Of a stretch of 64,000 nucleotides of DNA, positions 14,529 to 22,995 are shown piece after piece (position 1 is the stretch's first letter; each line of letters opens with the position of its first letter). Location of the stretch: NCBI RefSeq assembly GCF_900115735.1, contig NZ_FOXO01000024.1:1-64000 (forward strand), written 5' to 3'. The translations under genes were made by a program, and so were the position numbers. Under the pieces are notes generated by a model that made no database searches, was not told the origin of the DNA, and was given only the letters and a program-made list of their open reading frames with translations. The stretch is from Butyrivibrio proteoclasticus. Its GTDB lineage: Bacteria; Bacillota; Clostridia; Lachnospirales; Lachnospiraceae.

Positions 14529-14946
14529 ACATGCTCACCACCATTCCTGCCAGTATGAACGGGATAAACGGGAATGTGTCATTTCTTTTGGCTTTCCTGA
14601 TCACTATAAGAAAAATTGACATCACCCCGCTTGCAAAAAGTGCTATCGCCAGACCTGCAAAGAGCTTACTAATTCCAAAAGCAACACCTATGGCCATAGT
14701 TATCAGGCCATCGCCATAGCCTATACTTTGGCGACTTAGGACAGATAACACTACCAGTAAGACTCCCGGAATCAGTGATATAACAAGTTCTGTTACAGTT
14801 TTTTTATGCAATACCAAAGAAAGCACTCCATCAATGAGGGATATTCCCGCCATGCTTATGACAAGCCAAATAGAAATTTCTTTTTTCCTAATATCAGAAA
14901 TAGCTGATATCGCCAGCAAAAAGAGCTGAATTACATTAAAAATCAT
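14521..14946 (-). CDS. prepilin peptidase, A24 family (second copy in locus)
   Basis: A 141-residue polytopic membrane protein. The catalytic aspartates are in AISDIRKKEIS and in GYGDG (the GxGD motif). It lacks the N-terminal methylase domain, as in CpaA/TadV-type peptidases. It lies between two TadE-like genes and overlaps the downstream one by 8 bp. A different peptidase (21961) starts the locus, so this one may be dedicated to the TadE-like substrates; that is inference. Confidence 0.87.
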   Translation of the reverse strand: MIFNVIQLFLLAISAISDIRKKEISIWLVISMAGISLIDGVLSLVLHKKTVTELVISLIPGVLLVVLSVLSRQSIGYGDGLITMAIGVAFGISKLFAGLAIALFASGVMSIFLIVIRKAKRNDTFPFIPFILAGMVVSMFA

Positions 14947-14953
14947 ATCTATC

Positions 14954-15883
14954 TTATCCGCATCCGCTGCATGGATGCCTTCCTCCTACTTCAGAAATCG
15001 GTATTGTATATATCTTTCTTTTTAGGCCCGGGCAGTCTACTTTACTGTGATATCTGTTTCCATAGTCGGTTATAAAAACATTTCCTCTCTTAACCTGCTG
15101 CCCACAGTATTCACAAGGGTAATACTTTGAGCCATCTTCATTTCTTGCATTTTTAATTCCGTCAAAATCGATACTTCTTGTACTTAGCTTCAAGTATTTA
15201 CAGTTTATGTCCCTGTGATAAACTTCTCCATGTTCAGTGACATAGACCATCTCCTCTTCAAATGAGCATTCGCCTTGCTCCCCTTCCAGATCATATCCCG
15301 TCCAGGCATGGCCAAAAAATCTTCCTTCAACCGGAAATTCGTTGAATCCCACAATAGGAATCATTGGTTTTACCTTATAAGCAGCAACTATATCTATATA
15401 ATCATTTCCCTGAAGAATCCTTGATGATAAAAAACTGATTTCACCATCAGAAACAATCCCCTTTTTCAACTCTTCTCCAAGGTAGTTTTCCACATTGTTT
15501 TTGGCATAAAGTGTGGATACTGCCCCCACCGCTGTGGAAAGTCCGGTATTTTCTGCTCCGATAAACTGCTCTGCATTTTTTTCATCAAAAGCAAGAAGCA
15601 TCATTTCACTTCCTGTCTGGTGCAAAGCCGCCTCTATATCACACTGTATTTTAACGATATTAAAGAGCATCAGAATATTAGCAAAAAAGAACAAAAACAA
15701 TGGTAACGCAATAGACGCCTCAAGGGTCATAGAAGCAGTTAGAGGCACTCCTTTTCTGATCACCTGGAGAAGCGATTTGATTATTCTTTTTATTTTTTTA
15801 TAAGAAGTGCCTTTAGCTGCTCCTATTCTTCCTGTATTACTCCTCATAGCCGTAGACCCTATCGATTGTTGCGCCATATCCAT
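14954..15883 (-). CDS. TadE-like pilus protein with duplicated C-terminal Cys motif
   Basis: A 309-residue protein. A basic N-terminus is followed by a prepilin-like segment at about 50-75 (TASMTLEASIALPLFLFFF). A long extracytoplasmic region follows, and the C-terminus holds two copies of a motif of the form VY(I)TxxGxxYH...C...PCxxCG (about 228-275 and 282-309). The Cys and His spacing (YHRDINC...PCEYCG; YHSKVDC...HPCSGCG) suggests a small metal-binding or Ada-like knuckle, seen at the C-termini of some secreted bacterial proteins. The start at 15883 has AGGAAC upstream and overlaps the DUF5702 gene by 47 bp; ATG 15847 is an alternative. Confidence 0.78.
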   Translation of the reverse strand: MDMAQQSIGSTAMRSNTGRIGAAKGTSYKKIKRIIKSLLQVIRKGVPLTASMTLEASIALPLFLFFFANILMLFNIVKIQCDIEAALHQTGSEMMLLAFDEKNAEQFIGAENTGLSTAVGAVSTLYAKNNVENYLGEELKKGIVSDGEISFLSSRILQGNDYIDIVAAYKVKPMIPIVGFNEFPVEGRFFGHAWTGYDLEGEQGECSFEEEMVYVTEHGEVYHRDINCKYLKLSTRSIDFDGIKNARNEDGSKYYPCEYCGQQVKRGNVFITDYGNRYHSKVDCPGLKRKIYTIPISEVGGRHPCSGCG

Positions 15884-17303
15884 AACTTGTTCCTATTTCT
15901 ATCTCAGCCCTAAAGCAGTCAAGGCAATGATCTATTTTGAAATCTGCATTTCCCGATGTTTTCCTGATATCCATTTCCATAATATCCATAAGTCTCTGGG
16001 TCTTAATGTTAAAATCTGTCATAAACACTATCATTCTAAGATAATCTTTGTAATATAGCCCTTCTCCACAATCTCCACCATCGTAATCCCTAAAGGAAAA
16101 CATTGCCTCAAGCCCAAGCTGCCAGGTGTCATCGCTTTTCGCCAAAGGAACTCTTCCACCATTAAACAGTATCTTTAAATCTGAAATACTCTCAGCAAAA
16201 GTCCAGGCAAAAAGTATAGAATACTTAACAAGCTCTTTTAGCTCCGGAACCAGCATAACAGCCGTCAAAAGAGATGCCATCATGTCAGCTGCCTCAACTT
16301 TTGGCCCGCAGTTAAAAAGGTATAGCATATTTGAAGCCTGTCTCCAGAACAAAAGCGTCCCAGCCACATGTCCGAGATTAGCATAGTCACTATTCTCACC
16401 ATAGGCCAGATACTCCATCTGATATTTCAAAAGAGATTTCTCCATCTCAGCGCCATAATATCCGCATTTTTCATAGTAGTACTGCTCGATAAGAGCTCTT
16501 TTGGCTATAGACATATCAAGGTCATCATTTAGACCTGTCCCTTTATTCTTTTCTCTATGGGATGCGTATTCAGAAAGATTTACCACTGTATCAGATATTT
16601 GGGACCTGTCGCTAATTGCAAGATTTAGTGGTCCGATTCCTCTATTGGAATTCACTGTATCTGCCGGATTCCCGAGGCTTACCTGTTCCTCTTCGCCTTC
16701 ATCATTTATAATTGTAGGAAGCTCTATCTCATCTATCTCTTCCTGATTTTCTCTTGCCATTGCATCAACATCCGTTGTATCAAAACCAGACTCCTGAAGA
16801 GTCATTACATTCTCCTCAACATCCGAAACAAGACTACCAATAACATCTGCGCCCATATACGCCAAAATCTGTCTATTGAGAACTGCTCCGTTATTATCTG
16901 AAGCAAAAGAATTACCGGTAATATTGGCATCTTTGCAGTACATCCCAAGCATTGTGTTCTGCCCCAGAACTTTGCCAGGAAGCGATAGCTCAAGATTTTT
17001 CTGAACATAGTTCCTTAAGTGCTCCTCTGTATTTACGATAGTATGACTTCCTGTTCCATAAGAAGTATCTACCATCAATAGGCCATACTGTTCGTAAAGC
17101 TGCCTGCTGTACTCTGCAAGTACAGAATTCATGGAGATGTCTGCCACGCATTCTGTCTTCATTTTTACTGCTCCAATCCTGGCTCCTTCGTACAAAGCCA
17201 GGATCAGAGACAGTATTATTGTGATAGATAATGACAAATATACAGTTAGGTAGCCTTTAGTTTGTAACCGCACGGGTTTCCTGTCTGATAGTTTTAAAGA
17301 CAT
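15837..17303 (-). CDS. DUF5702 protein of the Tad pilus locus
   Basis: A protein of about 488 residues with the family-typical start KGYLTVYLSLSITIILSLILALYEGAR, a single N-terminal TadE/TadG-like anchor. A large extracytoplasmic domain follows, including VVNLSEYASHREKNKGTGLN and EADMMASLLTAVMLVPELK. DUF5702 proteins sit in Flp pilus clusters of clostridia; their role is unknown but they resemble TadG-type tip or scaffold proteins. The start is uncertain: the gene overlaps the flp pilin end by about 47 bp if ATG 17303 is used, and a GTG nearer the anchor (after AGGAAA) is possible. Confidence 0.8.
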   Translation of the reverse strand: MSLKLSDRKPVRLQTKGYLTVYLSLSITIILSLILALYEGARIGAVKMKTECVADISMNSVLAEYSRQLYEQYGLLMVDTSYGTGSHTIVNTEEHLRNYVQKNLELSLPGKVLGQNTMLGMYCKDANITGNSFASDNNGAVLNRQILAYMGADVIGSLVSDVEENVMTLQESGFDTTDVDAMARENQEEIDEIELPTIINDEGEEEQVSLGNPADTVNSNRGIGPLNLAISDRSQISDTVVNLSEYASHREKNKGTGLNDDLDMSIAKRALIEQYYYEKCGYYGAEMEKSLLKYQMEYLAYGENSDYANLGHVAGTLLFWRQASNMLYLFNCGPKVEAADMMASLLTAVMLVPELKELVKYSILFAWTFAESISDLKILFNGGRVPLAKSDDTWQLGLEAMFSFRDYDGGDCGEGLYYKDYLRMIVFMTDFNIKTQRLMDIMEMDIRKTSGNADFKIDHCLDCFRAEIEIGTSYGYGATIDRVYGYEE

Positions 17304-17475
17304 CTTCGACAATTCCTGAAATCTGTTCTTTGAACACAATTACCAGGCCAATCAGGACAACGATTATCAATATGACTTCAACTGTTCCCATTCCGGATTC
17401 ATCATTCCAGAAATCTCTAATCCCCGTCATGATTCCTTTTCCAATCTCTTTTGTCTTTTTTACAAGTTTATTCAT
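17257..17475 (-). CDS. flp: Flp-type major pilin
   Basis: A 72-residue prepilin. It has a basic leader of about 28 residues and then the processing region NDESGMGTVEVILIIVVLIGLVIVF, with Glu five residues after the predicted G/M cleavage site, followed by a short amphipathic tail. AGGAGG lies just before the ATG. It follows tadC in the cluster, downstream of the ATPase and platform genes. Flp pilins are cleaved by a TadV/CpaA-type peptidase and polymerised by the TadA motor. Confidence 0.9.
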   Translation of the reverse strand: MNKLVKKTKEIGKGIMTGIRDFWNDESGMGTVEVILIIVVLIGLVIVFKEQISGIVEDVFKTIRQETRAVTN

Positions 17476-17530
17476 TTTTCCTCCTTTGCGTTAAACACAA
17501 TATTTGTAAAAGCAAGTTTCCTGCATTTAC

Positions 17531-18988
17531 TCAAAATGCCATGTATGCCGGGATCATGATCATTACCATGACCACCAGAAGCATAAGTATCATTGGAAGA
17601 AGGAGCTTTGTGCCCGCTTCTTCGCCAAGTTTTCGGACCTTGTCCATTCTTTCATTGAAAGCGTTCTTTGATTCATCATTAAGGACCTTTAAAAGCTCTC
17701 CGTTGCCCTTTCTCAAGTTTTGAGCAAGCAGTGTTGATAGTCTTGAATACTGCTGACTTGAGCACCTTGATCCAAATCTTTCATAGGCTTCAATTTCAGA
17801 TATTCCACTTGCAAGCTCTCTACAGGCTCTCACAAGCTCTTCATACACAAAATGTTTTTCATCTCCTTTTTCCCTGCTCTTGATATAGTTTTTTCCAAGC
17901 TTTTCAAAAATATTTCTCACTGTCATTCCTGCCCCGAGATAAAGAACAAGCTGCGACACAAGCTGTGGGTAATCAGCCAGCATCTGCAGATTTCTCTTCT
18001 CCATTTCTGACTTTAGTTCTTCATCTTTTGCTATATAGCACATGCAGGCTCCCACAATTGTGAGCACCAGTATGAGAATACTGTTATCTTCAACCTGTTC
18101 TGACCAGACTATTGCTTCCCCTTCTATATCTTTGGGAAGTTCTATAGTTTCATCATAAGTAGTTTTCCCATCTGCTTCTTTCAGCAGATCTCCCAGGCTT
18201 TTGGCCAGTCTCTCCTTAGGCGAAAGAGCTTTTGGAAGCAAATTCATAACAAATTCCTGTTTCCAGGTTTGTTCATTGTACTTATAGATTGCTGTCGCGT
18301 TAAGTAACACACCTTCTTTTGGAATCTTGTCAGTCTCAAGCCTTCCGTCTGAATGCATGAGCTCATAGTCATCAAGTTTCCACGAAATCTGAAATGGATA
18401 CCCGGGAACATTGTCTATTAAGTTAATATCATCTCTTATCTCACCAAACGTCGGATTATCTTTTAGTATTAGTTGTTCAGCCTCTTTACTTGCTCTTTCA
18501 AAGAGCTCATTTGCTTCCACGGCTGAGTAAAGTCTTTCATTTACCAGGAAATCATACTCACCAATTTCCTCCCCGGTTTCGCTCTTAGCCAGCAAGCCGG
18601 CTTCGAACTCACCTTCCCCATAGTTTTTTCTGTGAATAATGTTGCCCCCTTCAAGGAACTTACTATTTCTGCTACTTATGAACATTGCTGCCGCCAGAAA
18701 ACAACCTGCAAGTACAATGACCAAAACAATCGAGATCTTACGGATAAAGTATTCTGTCTCCATCTGCTCAATGTCTTTTCTGTTGTGTAGGGCTGCGAGA
18801 TATCCTCGTATTCTTCCTTCTTCTATTGGTCTTTTTTTACTGCAAAGCTTTTCATATATGAAAAGAGCTATCTTAAGAAATTCTCTGCTAATGCCTTCTT
18901 CATTTATTCCGGCAGGAAGCGTCATCTCTTTTGCCATGATCCATAAAACAAAAAGGATTATCGGCGGTATCAAATATAAAACAATCAT
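17531..18988 (-). CDS. tadC: TadC-like pilus platform protein with large extracytoplasmic insert
   Basis: A 485-residue inner-membrane platform protein. TM helices lie at residues 3-17 and about 85-105. The C-terminal type II secretion F domain (about 335-485: LADYPQLVSQLVLYLGAG, ARACRELASGISE-type motif, then the final helix LLLPMILMLLVVMVMIMI) is typical. Between about 108 and 305 lies a hydrophilic domain of roughly 200 residues with no counterpart in ordinary TadC of about 300 residues, so this protein is unusually long. It follows tadB by 22 bp. Confidence 0.85.
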   Translation of the reverse strand: MIVLYLIPPIILFVLWIMAKEMTLPAGINEEGISREFLKIALFIYEKLCSKKRPIEEGRIRGYLAALHNRKDIEQMETEYFIRKISIVLVIVLAGCFLAAAMFISSRNSKFLEGGNIIHRKNYGEGEFEAGLLAKSETGEEIGEYDFLVNERLYSAVEANELFERASKEAEQLILKDNPTFGEIRDDINLIDNVPGYPFQISWKLDDYELMHSDGRLETDKIPKEGVLLNATAIYKYNEQTWKQEFVMNLLPKALSPKERLAKSLGDLLKEADGKTTYDETIELPKDIEGEAIVWSEQVEDNSILILVLTIVGACMCYIAKDEELKSEMEKRNLQMLADYPQLVSQLVLYLGAGMTVRNIFEKLGKNYIKSREKGDEKHFVYEELVRACRELASGISEIEAYERFGSRCSSQQYSRLSTLLAQNLRKGNGELLKVLNDESKNAFNERMDKVRKLGEEAGTKLLLPMILMLLVVMVMIMIPAYMAF

Positions 18989-19010
18989 TTCTTTTTTCCT
19001 TGGGACTAAG

Positions 19011-19778
19011 TTAAACTACAATATTTATGATCTTTTCAGATAAAAGATATGCCGCAAGATATGCGATCATACAGATAGTCATCAGAATAATTCCAAAAAG
19101 GTTATGATATAAGGGGGCAAAAAATCCTTTGCTGGTAAGGCTGATGTAAAAGATAATGAAAAATGGTACACCTTTCATTATCCTCGCCTCCATCCTCTTG
19201 GAACTTACAAGAACTTCGATTTCTTTTTCTACCTCTATCTTTCTTGATATTACAGAAATAGTCCTGCTTATTATATCCGTCAGATTTCCTCCGCTTCTTT
19301 TGGCAGCAGCAAAAACAACAGCAAATTCCAGAATGTCTTTGTTCCCACTTTCAACACCAAAGTTGTACAGAAGCTTTTCAAGAGGAATATTATTTTTTAG
19401 CCCTTTTAGAATTCTATGGAGATGATTACATATAAGACTCTTTTTTCCATATAGAAGTTCTATGTCTTTGGTCGCTTCTTTAAAGGCATTTTCAACAGAA
19501 TATCCAGCTTTCAGATTCGTGAGCACTGAAGCTATTGCATCCTTAAACTGTATTCCTAAAAGCCTGCGGGTTCTTTCCTTCAAAACTTTTTTCTGATAGA
19601 AAAACCAGAAAAATGCAAGCGGCGATAATATCGCCATTGCCAGATATGAATCATAAAAAACTTTTCCAAATAAAACCACAATACCTATTCCCCGGAGTGC
19701 AATCGGGATGTCACTGATATCAGGACGGTAACTTAAAGCCTGCTGCCATGAGCTTTTCAGTATTTTTAAGTTCACCAA
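19011..19778 (-). CDS. tadB: TadB-like pilus platform protein
   Basis: A protein of about 255 residues with an F-type secretion domain (QFKDAIASVLTNLKAGYSVENAF, FGVESGNKDILEFAVVFAAAKRSGGNL) and membrane helices at both ends. TadB forms the inner-membrane platform with TadC. The start is a TTG or GTG (19778/19775) after a strong GGAGGAAAG and overlaps the end of the ATPase gene by 56-59 bp, which implies coupled translation. Confidence 0.88.
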   Translation of the reverse strand: MVNLKILKSSWQQALSYRPDISDIPIALRGIGIVVLFGKVFYDSYLAMAILSPLAFFWFFYQKKVLKERTRRLLGIQFKDAIASVLTNLKAGYSVENAFKEATKDIELLYGKKSLICNHLHRILKGLKNNIPLEKLLYNFGVESGNKDILEFAVVFAAAKRSGGNLTDIISRTISVISRKIEVEKEIEVLVSSKRMEARIMKGVPFFIIFYISLTSKGFFAPLYHNLFGIILMTICMIAYLAAYLLSEKIINIVV

Positions 19779-20955
19779 CTTTCCTCCATGTTCCTATTAT
19801 TCTCCCATTGTTATCCACACCTTTTTCCTCAAACTGAAATAATCTGTTTGTGCATATCCTTCCGGTTAGTGGATCCAGCTCTTTTTCCAGTTCACATATT
19901 TCAAGCAACTTCCTTGATCTGTCCCTCAGTCTTCCTAAATGTACAATTATGTCTATTCCTGATGCTATCTGGCCTCTGACGGCAGACAGCGGTATTTCCA
20001 TTCCCATAAGGACCATTGTCTCAAGTCTTGAGAGCATATCTTTTGCACTGTTCGCATGACCTGTCGACATAGACATGTGCCCTGTATTCATAGCCTGAAG
20101 CATATCAACTGTTTCCTCTCCTCTGACTTCGCCAACTACTATCCAGTCAGGGCGCATTCGGAGGGAGGATTTGATAAGATCTCGTATTGTTATCTCTTTA
20201 CATCCCTCTACGTTGGCATTTCTGGCTTCAAGCTGAACAAGGTTTGGAACTTCTCTTATCTGCAGCTCTGCATTATCCTCAATGGTTATGAGTCTTAAGT
20301 CTTTTGGAATAAAATTGGAAAGTGCGTTTAGAAATGTGGTCTTACCGGATCCGGTTCCACCTGAAATAAAAACGTTATATCCCGACTTAACCAGGACTTC
20401 CAGATATTCTTTAATATAATCAGACAGTGCCCCCAGCGTTATCAGATTGTCCATAGTAAATGGATTCTCAGGAAATCGCCTTATAGTTATAATTGGTCCA
20501 TTTAGCGCTACAGGATTAAGAACCACATTGATTCGTGAACCGTATATTCTGGCATCTACGATAGGCGATGCTTCGTTAACTACCCTGTTGCAAGAGGCAA
20601 CTATCTGCTGAACAACATCCTGTAGTTTTTCCACTGAATCGAAGTGGTTTGCACTCTTGAATATTGCTCCATTCTTTTCAATAAAGATATTTTCTGTTCC
20701 ATTTACCATTATTTCTGTGACCTCAGGATCATCTAAAAGTTCTTGAATGGCATCCAGCTTTCTTATTGAGTAAAAGACCTGCATTCTTATCTGTTTCCTT
20801 TGTCCGGTGGAAACAGATAGATGTCTAATCTCATCGAAAAGCGCTTTATCAATAAGTTCAAGCATTTCGTCATCAGAAATATCTTTTGAAAAGTCCAAAT
20901 CTCCAATAACTCTTTGCCTGACCCTGTGCTTAAGCTCGTCATCCTGCTTTGTCAC
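19720..20955 (-). CDS. cpaF: CpaF/TadA-family pilus assembly ATPase
   Basis: A 411-residue secretion ATPase. Its signatures are EIMVNGTENIFIEKNG, RINVVLNPVALNGPIITIRRF, Walker A ISGGTGSGKTTFLN, LITIEDNAELQI, the Asp-box DWIVVGEVRGEE and the His-box STGHANSAKDMLSRLE. It powers Flp pilus polymerisation from the cytoplasmic face. It overlaps the TadZ gene upstream (17 bp) and tadB downstream, within a tightly packed operon. Confidence 0.95.
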   Translation of the reverse strand: MTKQDDELKHRVRQRVIGDLDFSKDISDDEMLELIDKALFDEIRHLSVSTGQRKQIRMQVFYSIRKLDAIQELLDDPEVTEIMVNGTENIFIEKNGAIFKSANHFDSVEKLQDVVQQIVASCNRVVNEASPIVDARIYGSRINVVLNPVALNGPIITIRRFPENPFTMDNLITLGALSDYIKEYLEVLVKSGYNVFISGGTGSGKTTFLNALSNFIPKDLRLITIEDNAELQIREVPNLVQLEARNANVEGCKEITIRDLIKSSLRMRPDWIVVGEVRGEETVDMLQAMNTGHMSMSTGHANSAKDMLSRLETMVLMGMEIPLSAVRGQIASGIDIIVHLGRLRDRSRKLLEICELEKELDPLTGRICTNRLFQFEEKGVDNNGRIIGTWRKVGELKNTEKLMAAGFKLPS

Positions 20956-21964
20956 TTACTATTTCCTCCTTCTTTAAAAGGTCATAGGTATACCTTGAAA
21001 AAGCAGGCGGGTCCTTTAGATCAGGAAGGTTTATCTTTATCATCGAAGCAAAAACATCTTCATATCCATTTTGTCTAAGAACTTCTTCATATATCTCCAC
21101 TCTATAGGAATCAGCACTTGTCTGCCTTGTAATAGTAAACAATTTGTCACAGAGTTTTAATATTTCAAAAAATCCTTCAGGATACTCCGTAAGATCAAGA
21201 AGCACATATTTATAACCTGCTTCATGAACTAAAAGCTCAAGGAGCAGCTTTAGCGCATCGGCACTAATATCCCTGATCTGCATGGCAGTTCTGGCCGGCA
21301 TTACAACATCAAGATTTCCCACTGTCTTTTTTATTTTTTCCAGATAAATACAAAACTTGTTCCTATCACCTTCAGAATAATACATAAGATCGGTGATACT
21401 TCCATCAGATTCAATGTTCAGGATTTTTGGAAGAGATGAGAAACTATCAAAGCTAAGCATGATCGTTCTTCCATAAGACGAGAGAATTTCTCCCATTTTC
21501 AGAGTTAAAGACGTTTGTCCACACTTGGATATTGGCGAATATAGTCCGATCACATTACCTGTATCGCTGTTAAATTCTGCCGTTAGCCCATCGAATGCCT
21601 CTGCTTTTTCTGCGCAGAAATCAACAATAGTATCAACGATCTTACCAGCCTTCTGATACTTTGTTGTATGAGCAATATTCTGCCCACCATAAAAGCTTTC
21701 CTCCTCCCTTACACCTCCTGAATCCTCATCCAGGATCAGTATATTCTTAAAATGCTCTGTTCCTGCTGCCCCAAGCTCTAATAGAGCTGACTCAGAAACC
21801 ACAAGAAGTGATGTTTTATTCTTTCTGGCAAAATCCACAAGGATGTTCACAGATGTGAATGCTTCAATTCTAAATGTCAGTTTTAAGTTTTCTTTTAAAT
21901 ACTCATACAGCCTTCCGCAATAGGTCTCGTCAAGATCACAGAGCGTTAGCAGTGGCCTTGTCAT
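20939..21964 (-). CDS. TadZ/CpaE-like pilus localisation protein
   Basis: A 341-residue protein with a receiver-like N-terminal domain (about 1-130) and a ParA/MinD-type domain (about 135-330). The deviant Walker A position reads SPISKCGQTS, where the family usually has a G-K-T/S lysine, so ATP hydrolysis may be lost. The signatures YVLLDLTEYPEGFFEIL and LFTITRQTSADSYRVE mark the switch II and strand 6 equivalents. In other species TadZ/CpaE proteins place the pilus machine at the pole. It overlaps the upstream peptidase gene by 4 bp (ATGA). Confidence 0.82.
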   Translation of the reverse strand: MTRPLLTLCDLDETYCGRLYEYLKENLKLTFRIEAFTSVNILVDFARKNKTSLLVVSESALLELGAAGTEHFKNILILDEDSGGVREEESFYGGQNIAHTTKYQKAGKIVDTIVDFCAEKAEAFDGLTAEFNSDTGNVIGLYSPISKCGQTSLTLKMGEILSSYGRTIMLSFDSFSSLPKILNIESDGSITDLMYYSEGDRNKFCIYLEKIKKTVGNLDVVMPARTAMQIRDISADALKLLLELLVHEAGYKYVLLDLTEYPEGFFEILKLCDKLFTITRQTSADSYRVEIYEEVLRQNGYEDVFASMIKINLPDLKDPPAFSRYTYDLLKKEEIVSDKAG

Positions 21965-22359
21965 AATGTACCTCCAATAGTAAACAACGCACTAATAAGC
22001 ACTGGTACCGCAAAGTGTATCGTTCTTTTTTTGTTTCTCTTAAATATCAAAATAAAAAGTGAAATAATACCAGCTATCAGGAATGATAGAATGATGCAGG
22101 AAAAAGTGTCCTGCACTGACATAAAGGATGCTGCCGTCATGAATAATTTAACATCTCCTGCGGCAATACCTTTAAAAAGATATACCGGAAACAAGATAAC
22201 AAACGAAAAAACGATTGCTGTCATTGCAGCCAGTAGAGATTCCAGCCCGCCCAAGGCTGCTGTGATGACTCCTACAAGAAATCCCGGAATCAACCAGAAA
22301 TTATAAATCCTGTCTTTGTACAGATCGGTAAAGGCTGCTCCAGACAAGAGGGTTAACAA
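21961..22359 (-). CDS. tadV: TadV/CpaA-type prepilin peptidase
   Basis: A protein of about 132-136 residues with catalytic aspartates in FTDLYKDRIYN and AAGDVKL (GxGD motif as AGD) and six hydrophobic stretches. It is the first gene of the tad operon. The start is odd: the only ATG/GTG/TTG option is TTG at 22359, about 20 nt from AAAGGAG. An ATA codon at 22371 sits at ideal spacing from that site and would restore the usual N-terminal length before the first Asp. The true start may therefore be 22371. Confidence 0.87.
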   Translation of the reverse strand: MLTLLSGAAFTDLYKDRIYNFWLIPGFLVGVITAALGGLESLLAAMTAIVFSFVILFPVYLFKGIAAGDVKLFMTAASFMSVQDTFSCIILSFLIAGIISLFILIFKRNKKRTIHFAVPVLISALFTIGGTL

Positions 22360-22481
22360 AACCGTATCTATATAAGCTCACTCCTTTCTGTTTTTCTTCG
22401 AGCTCGCGAGTATAGAATTTAGCAAATATAAGTTTTGTTGTAAACCCCCTTTTTCTAAATCAGCATTTTGCATAAAATATT
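22360..22481 (-). promoter_or_regulatory. probable tad operon promoter region
   Basis: On the minus strand, TTTACA (about 22433) is followed after 17 bp by TAAATT, a plausible but imperfect promoter. A Shine-Dalgarno sequence AAAGGAG lies at 22381-22387. No FliS terminator is needed here because the fliS gene ends on the other side. Confidence 0.4.
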
Positions 22482-22958
22482 TCAAACTACATAGCCTCTG
22501 TTCGTGGAAGCTGCTGTAACATCTTCATTTAAGCTGTGTTTTCCGTATGTAAGCCCTGCGTAGACCTTTTGAGTGTTATCCATCATAGGTCCGCTCTTAT
22601 CCTTTTTTTCCAGCTCTCTATAGGCTTCGTGAAGAGTCTTCATATTTTTTTTCACTCGCCAAATTCTATTGAGGCTGTGATTAACTCCGGATACAATTAG
22701 CTCCTTTTTTGAAAAAATGTATATATTGTGAAGATTTTTCCCTAAATCTGTGTGCAGATTTACAGAACGAATTAATTCATCAAGGCAGCTTTGTGCTTTT
22801 AGTAAACTCTTTTCGCCATCAGCGTTTTGGCCTAGGCTTATTTCATCCATAGCATCATCAAGATAATCAATTATAATCTCGTAAAGTATGGTTATCATCT
22901 GGGTTTTATTGGCCTGAGTTATTTTTAAAGTATATTCTTGTTTTTTCTCCTGCGTCAT
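22482..22958 (-). CDS. fliS: flagellar export chaperone FliS
   Basis: A 158-residue FliS-type chaperone. The helical signatures are YTLKITQANKTQMITILYEI, YLDDAMDEI, LLKAQSCLDELIRSVNLHTD and LGKNLHNIYIFSKKELI. It binds the C-terminus of flagellin and prevents its polymerisation in the cytosol. The ATG at 22958 has GAGGTG 6 nt upstream. It lies 37 bp after the flagellin gene, the usual pairing, with a longer C-terminal tail than typical FliS. Confidence 0.88.
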   Translation of the reverse strand: MTQEKKQEYTLKITQANKTQMITILYEIIIDYLDDAMDEISLGQNADGEKSLLKAQSCLDELIRSVNLHTDLGKNLHNIYIFSKKELIVSGVNHSLNRIWRVKKNMKTLHEAYRELEKKDKSGPMMDNTQKVYAGLTYGKHSLNEDVTAASTNRGYVV

Positions 22959-22995
22959 ATAGCACCTCGATTCGTAGCAAGTCAACGATCATAAG

